A stretch of 42,510 bases of DNA from a virus, in IMG/VR virus record IMGVR_UViG_3300030329_002799, positions 1 to 42,510 of that record; one strand, 5' to 3'. Position numbers and translations under genes: made by a program. How positions within the stretch are numbered: the first letter of the stretch is position 1; each line of letters starts with the position of its first letter. The notes below the pieces were generated by a model. That model ran no database searches and was not told the DNA's origin. It saw only the letters and a program-made list of their open reading frames with translations. This document shows positions 39,333 to 42,510 of this stretch, in pieces.

Positions 39333-40546
39333 TGGCAACTTCAACAACGACACTTGGCTTACGAAAACCGGCAACGACGGATACCGTCGATGTCTCCACA
39401 GATCTCAACACGCCGTACGACACGATAGACGACCAGTTTCAGAAGGGCAGCGATGTCGCCTCGGCCACCAGTATTACGGTGCCCGACGAAGGCTACTTCG
39501 ACATTACCGGGACCACGACCACGGCGGGGTTCAGCACCGTCAACGCAGGCATCATGAAGATGGTGCAATTCGACGGGGTGCTTCAACTCACGCACAACTC
39601 CACGTCCTTTAACTTACCGACCGGGGCGAATATCACCACGGCGGCAGGGGACCGGGCGCTGTTCCGATCTGAAGGCTCTGGCAACTGGCGCTGCATGTGG
39701 TATCAGCGGGCGAGCGGCGGAGCACTGGCTATCGCTGACAACAGCGTGGATTCGGATGCCTATGTCGATGGATCTATCGACACGGCGCACCTCGCGGCAG
39801 ATGCTGTCACGGGGGCTAAGATCGCAGACGACGCGCTGGACAGCGAGCACTACACGGACGGAAGTATTGACGCGGCTCACTTGGCTTCGTCAGCCGTGAC
39901 GACCGCCAAAATAAATGCGGACGCTGTGACCGGAGCTAAGATTGCCGACGACGCACTAGACTCAGAGCATTACACGGACGGGTCAATTGATACGGCCCAT
40001 ATTGCTGATAATCAAGTTACCCTTGCGAAGCTCAGTGATGGGACACAAGGCGGCATTCTCTACTACGCAAGTGGCGGTGCCCCAACAGAATTGTCCGCAG
40101 GCACCAGTGGGTACTACCTGAAAACACAGGGGGCCAGTGCGAACCCCGTATGGGCCGCTGTCGCGAGTGGCGGGAAGATCGACCAAGTGTCGTTTACGTC
40201 CGGGGCTACCGGCTCAACGACTTCCACGAGTTACGCAGATGTCTCTGGCGGCGAGGTGGATATCACCACCGATAAGGGCGGCCTGATGGCGTGGTACTTC
40301 CTCAGTGGATATAACAGCAGCACGTCAGGGAACACCTACATCGCGTTGCAATTGGACACGGCCACCGAGGTCGCCCAGTCGCAGGTGACGCAGAACCTCT
40401 CGAATCAGGATTACGTGTACTCTGGGTTCCATGCGTGGACGAGCGTGAGCGATGCAGCCCATGAAATTAATATCAGGATGAAAGTCAGCGCAGGGACGTT
40501 CACAATTCGCGGGGGAGCGATCCTCGTCATGGAGTTCGATGACTAA
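39332..40546 (+). CDS. Tail fibre protein with decapeptide-repeat stalk (404 aa)
   Basis: The start is ATG 39332, overlapping the previous stop; an in-frame start at 39260 lies inside the upstream gene and is rejected. The N terminus (LGLRKPATTDTVDVSTDLNT) is the anchor seen in many environmental phage fibres. Residues 70-125 form a beta domain. Residues 141-240 are ten consecutive decapeptides on one register: SDAYVDGSID, TAHLAADAVT, GAKIADDALD, SEHYTDGSID and so on, expected to make a trimeric stalk. The C-terminal 160 residues are a beta-rich head, probably the receptor-binding part. The repeats are identical in protein but use different codons. Confidence 0.85.
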   Translation: MATSTTTLGLRKPATTDTVDVSTDLNTPYDTIDDQFQKGSDVASATSITVPDEGYFDITGTTTTAGFSTVNAGIMKMVQFDGVLQLTHNSTSFNLPTGANITTAAGDRALFRSEGSGNWRCMWYQRASGGALAIADNSVDSDAYVDGSIDTAHLAADAVTGAKIADDALDSEHYTDGSIDAAHLASSAVTTAKINADAVTGAKIADDALDSEHYTDGSIDTAHIADNQVTLAKLSDGTQGGILYYASGGAPTELSAGTSGYYLKTQGASANPVWAAVASGGKIDQVSFTSGATGSTTSTSYADVSGGEVDITTDKGGLMAWYFLSGYNSSTSGNTYIALQLDTATEVAQSQVTQNLSNQDYVYSGFHAWTSVSDAAHEINIRMKVSAGTFTIRGGAILVMEFDD

Positions 40547-40833
40547 TGGCTGTAACAACTGATGCCACCATACGACCTGATCAACTCGAAACCGAACTGG
40601 CCGATGCTGGCATCGACGTGAGTCACGGTATCGGCACCAGCGCGGCAAATACCGGGACGATCTATACCTACGATGCGAATGGGAAAATCGTGGATCTCCC
40701 GGATGAGGCGCAGAGCGTGGTCAATAGTCACGACCCGCAGCCCATCGTGGATCCCCGGATCGAAGTTATTGATGGGATGGATTCCATATCAGATGCAGAT
40801 AAGGCAGCGCTCAAGTCGCTGATCACCGGATAG
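40546..40833 (+). CDS. Hypothetical 95-aa protein (right repeat copy)
   Basis: Identical to the gene at 886-1173, coupled to the tail fibre gene by TAATG. Same gene on the circular map, not a paralogue. Confidence 0.75.
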   Translation: MAVTTDATIRPDQLETELADAGIDVSHGIGTSAANTGTIYTYDANGKIVDLPDEAQSVVNSHDPQPIVDPRIEVIDGMDSISDADKAALKSLITG

Positions 40834-40843
40834 GAGCCTTGCA

Positions 40844-40945
40844 ATGCCACGAGTCGGACGCAAGCATTACCCGTACACGAAGGCTGGAAAGAAGGCGGCG
40901 CGTAAGGCGCGAAACACGATGCGCCGCAAAAAGCGCAAGAAATGA
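40844..40945 (+). CDS. 33-aa basic protein (right repeat copy)
   Basis: Identical to 1184-1285, with the same GGAG site and ATGA overlap with the next gene. Confidence 0.7.
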   Translation: MPRVGRKHYPYTKAGKKAARKARNTMRRKKRKK

Positions 40946-41691
40946 ACGGGCTGCTCAGTCACAAGCTGCCGATCAGTCTCCTCGTATCGAACGGGGGGAT
41001 TCTGGTAGGACTTGTGATTGGGGCCGTCAACTTCTACAACCAATTTGAGAACAACACCAACGCGATCCACCACCTCACCGAGCAGATGGGCGGGATCGAA
41101 GAACGGATCGCTACGGCGAACCTTGACGGTATGTCGGACCAGTTTCGATACCTCGACGAACGGATCAATCAGGAGATCGCGGATCTTGGCTACAAGGTCG
41201 ATGAACTCCGACGCGATGCCGATCACAAGGCGGACACACTAAAGACTGATGCCACGTATGCCAGTGAGCGACTCGCGGCCTTAGAGATAAGAGCGCAGCA
41301 GCAGGATGAAAGCATCAGCAATCAGAACTGGTCGGGCGAGGATCTGCAACGACAGGTCAGCCAGTTGGTGGCCGATGTCCAGTCGATGCAGAACAGCGTT
41401 CATGATGTGGAGGAACTGACCCGTGAGATTAACTACGTCAAGGAGCGCCTGTCAGCGCTCGACGTGCTGGTCAGCCAGCCTGCCGATCTGGATACCAGTT
41501 GGCTGGAGAACGAGATTCAGGTGATCTCCCGACGGCTGACGGATACCGAGAACCTGATCAGCGAAGTGAACAGCCGCACAAGCATTCAGTCCGAGGACTT
41601 GTACCGACTGGTTGAGGGCTTGGAAGAGCGCCTCTCCCTGCTGGAGCGTGTCGGGAACCATAAAAAACTACTGGAGAAAGCACGGCGATGA
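40942..41691 (+). CDS. Membrane-anchored coiled-coil protein (right repeat copy)
   Basis: Identical to 1282-2031: one membrane span near the N terminus, then a long coiled coil. Confidence 0.8.
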   Translation: MNGLLSHKLPISLLVSNGGILVGLVIGAVNFYNQFENNTNAIHHLTEQMGGIEERIATANLDGMSDQFRYLDERINQEIADLGYKVDELRRDADHKADTLKTDATYASERLAALEIRAQQQDESISNQNWSGEDLQRQVSQLVADVQSMQNSVHDVEELTREINYVKERLSALDVLVSQPADLDTSWLENEIQVISRRLTDTENLISEVNSRTSIQSEDLYRLVEGLEERLSLLERVGNHKKLLEKARR

Positions 41692-41746
41692 TAGATTCGT
41701 TGTGCGGTCTCCCGGAAGTTAGGGCGACCGGGGGACCGCCCCTCCT

Positions 41747-42076
41747 ATGGACCGCCTGACCGACGCCAAGCTCCCGATTGGACTGGTGGCCGTCATCGTC
41801 GGTCAGGCGATGGGGCTGGCCGTCTGGATTAACACCTTGCAGGGTGAAGCGTCCAGTGCGCTATCCAGTGCGAGTGCGGCACAGGCGCGGGTTACGGAAC
41901 TCGAAGATCGACTCGCTGCCACCGAAACCCGGCTGGCGATTCTGAACGACCAGCAGAAGCAGATTAACGCGGAGCATATGCAGATCGGGGATTCGTTCCA
42001 GAAGATCTGGGATGAACTCGACAAGCGCTCACCGGCCCCGGTCCCCACCGGCACCCAGCGCAGTTACGGCTATTGA
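41747..42076 (+). CDS. Small membrane coiled-coil protein (right repeat copy)
   Basis: Identical to 2087-2416, and again preceded by the 12-bp hairpin (41704-41739). Confidence 0.75.
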   Translation: MDRLTDAKLPIGLVAVIVGQAMGLAVWINTLQGEASSALSSASAAQARVTELEDRLAATETRLAILNDQQKQINAEHMQIGDSFQKIWDELDKRSPAPVPTGTQRSYGY

Positions 42077-42273
42077 GCGTCCGGTGCCATGCGTGCTCTG
42101 CAAGTGAGCCTACGACACGTGCGGCTTTCCGAAAGCAGTGGGTACGCCATACCCAAGACCAGCGGCTCTGGTGGAGCTGTCCGACCTGTGATCAAGAAGC
42201 GTATCGGCGAGCGCGGGAGCGGCGAGGCAGAACCTCGTTCTTCCTCAAGCACCCAGAAAGGGACTCACAATGA
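42073..42273 (+). CDS. CxxC zinc-knuckle protein (right repeat copy)
   Basis: Identical to 2413-2613, with the TTG start overlapping the previous stop. Confidence 0.7.
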   Translation: MSVRCHACSASEPTTRAAFRKQWVRHTQDQRLWWSCPTCDQEAYRRARERRGRTSFFLKHPERDSQ

Positions 42274-42510
42274 TTCCACCGCTTGACGGCATTATCCGGG
42301 TTACGGATGTCTTCGGCACCGCACGTGGCACCTACAGTCACGGGGGCATTGACCTCGGGCTGACCAACGACTATGTGCATCGTAAGCCCATCCGATCTCC
42401 CGAGGCTGCTGAAGTGGTGGCGATCTTTGATGGGGGCTACCCCTATGGGAACGCGGTGGCGATCAAGGGCGCGTCAGGGGTCTGGCGGTTTATGCACATG
42501 GACGAGCCAC
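42270..42510 (+). CDS. Endolysin, 3'-truncated copy
   Basis: The first 80 codons of the endolysin, cut by the window edge inside the M23 domain after the HGGID zinc-ligand motif. It carries the silent G at 42419. The intact gene is at 2610-3542. Confidence 0.93.
   Translation, partial: MIPPLDGIIRVTDVFGTARGTYSHGGIDLGLTNDYVHRKPIRSPEAAEVVAIFDGGYPYGNAVAIKGASGVWRFMHMDEP

Larger units (their letters stand above)
39661..42510. repeat. Terminal direct repeat, right copy
   Basis: Second copy of bases 1-2850, differing only at 42419 (G; A at 2759) in my reading. See the left copy for interpretation. Confidence 0.95.

Noticed and set aside
38640-39374. 244-aa open frame on the minus strand
   Set aside because: It is antisense to the 801-aa tail protein, in a region where long shadow frames are common because of codon bias.

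Overview
The window is a complete or nearly complete genome of a double-stranded DNA tailed bacteriophage. Positions 1-2850 recur as 39661-42510, so the unit genome is 39,660 bp, written here with a 2.85-kb overlap. I saw one difference between the two copies: A at 2759 and G at 42419, which is silent in the endolysin gene. Genes are densely packed with stop/start overlaps (ATGA, TAATG, TGATG) and AGGAGG-type ribosome sites, as expected of a bacterial virus. The host cannot be named from sequence alone. The late gene order is TerS, TerL, portal, three large unknowns, scaffold, capsid, adaptor, an 801-aa tubular or propeller protein, then fibre. With no tail tube or tape-measure gene recognised, this fits a short-tailed (podovirus-like) phage of about T7 size. 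I found no integrase, RNA polymerase or family A/B DNA polymerase.

Layout on the unit circle: (1) 39332-40546 tail fibre, continuing through 1-3855 (+) with small virion or membrane proteins, two membrane-anchored coiled-coil proteins, a zinc-knuckle protein, an M23 + transglycosylase endolysin and a holin candidate. (2) 3894-5228 (+), a metallophosphoesterase. (3) 5272-8302 (-), an early block with a micro-membrane protein, a VRR-NUC nuclease, a UvrD-like helicase and an XRE regulator. (4) 8404-12647 (+), the replication block: two conserved early proteins, a primase-polymerase preceded by short repeats, a 30-aa membrane peptide and an SNF2-type helicase. It ends at a bidirectional terminator. 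(5) 12693-19419 (-), an accessory operon that includes an RlpA-like secreted protein, a GHKL ATPase, an ArdC-like antirestriction protein and many small unknowns. (6) 19558-20354, a non-coding control region with repeated TGACG motifs. (7) 20355-39332 (+), packaging and structural genes.

The most unusual feature is in region 5. At least nine gene starts are preceded by a roughly 100-nt structured intercistronic module (hairpin 1, a conserved CCCATG, hairpin 2, sometimes hairpin 3, then a GTGTGTG-ATG-type start). There are two sequence subfamilies. In the most upstream copy, hairpin 1 is replaced by a tRNA-like fold that has a D-arm, a T-arm and an acceptor stem ending in CCA, but no anticodon arm. 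I read these modules as start-associated RNA elements that organise or spread small accessory genes; their function is not established.
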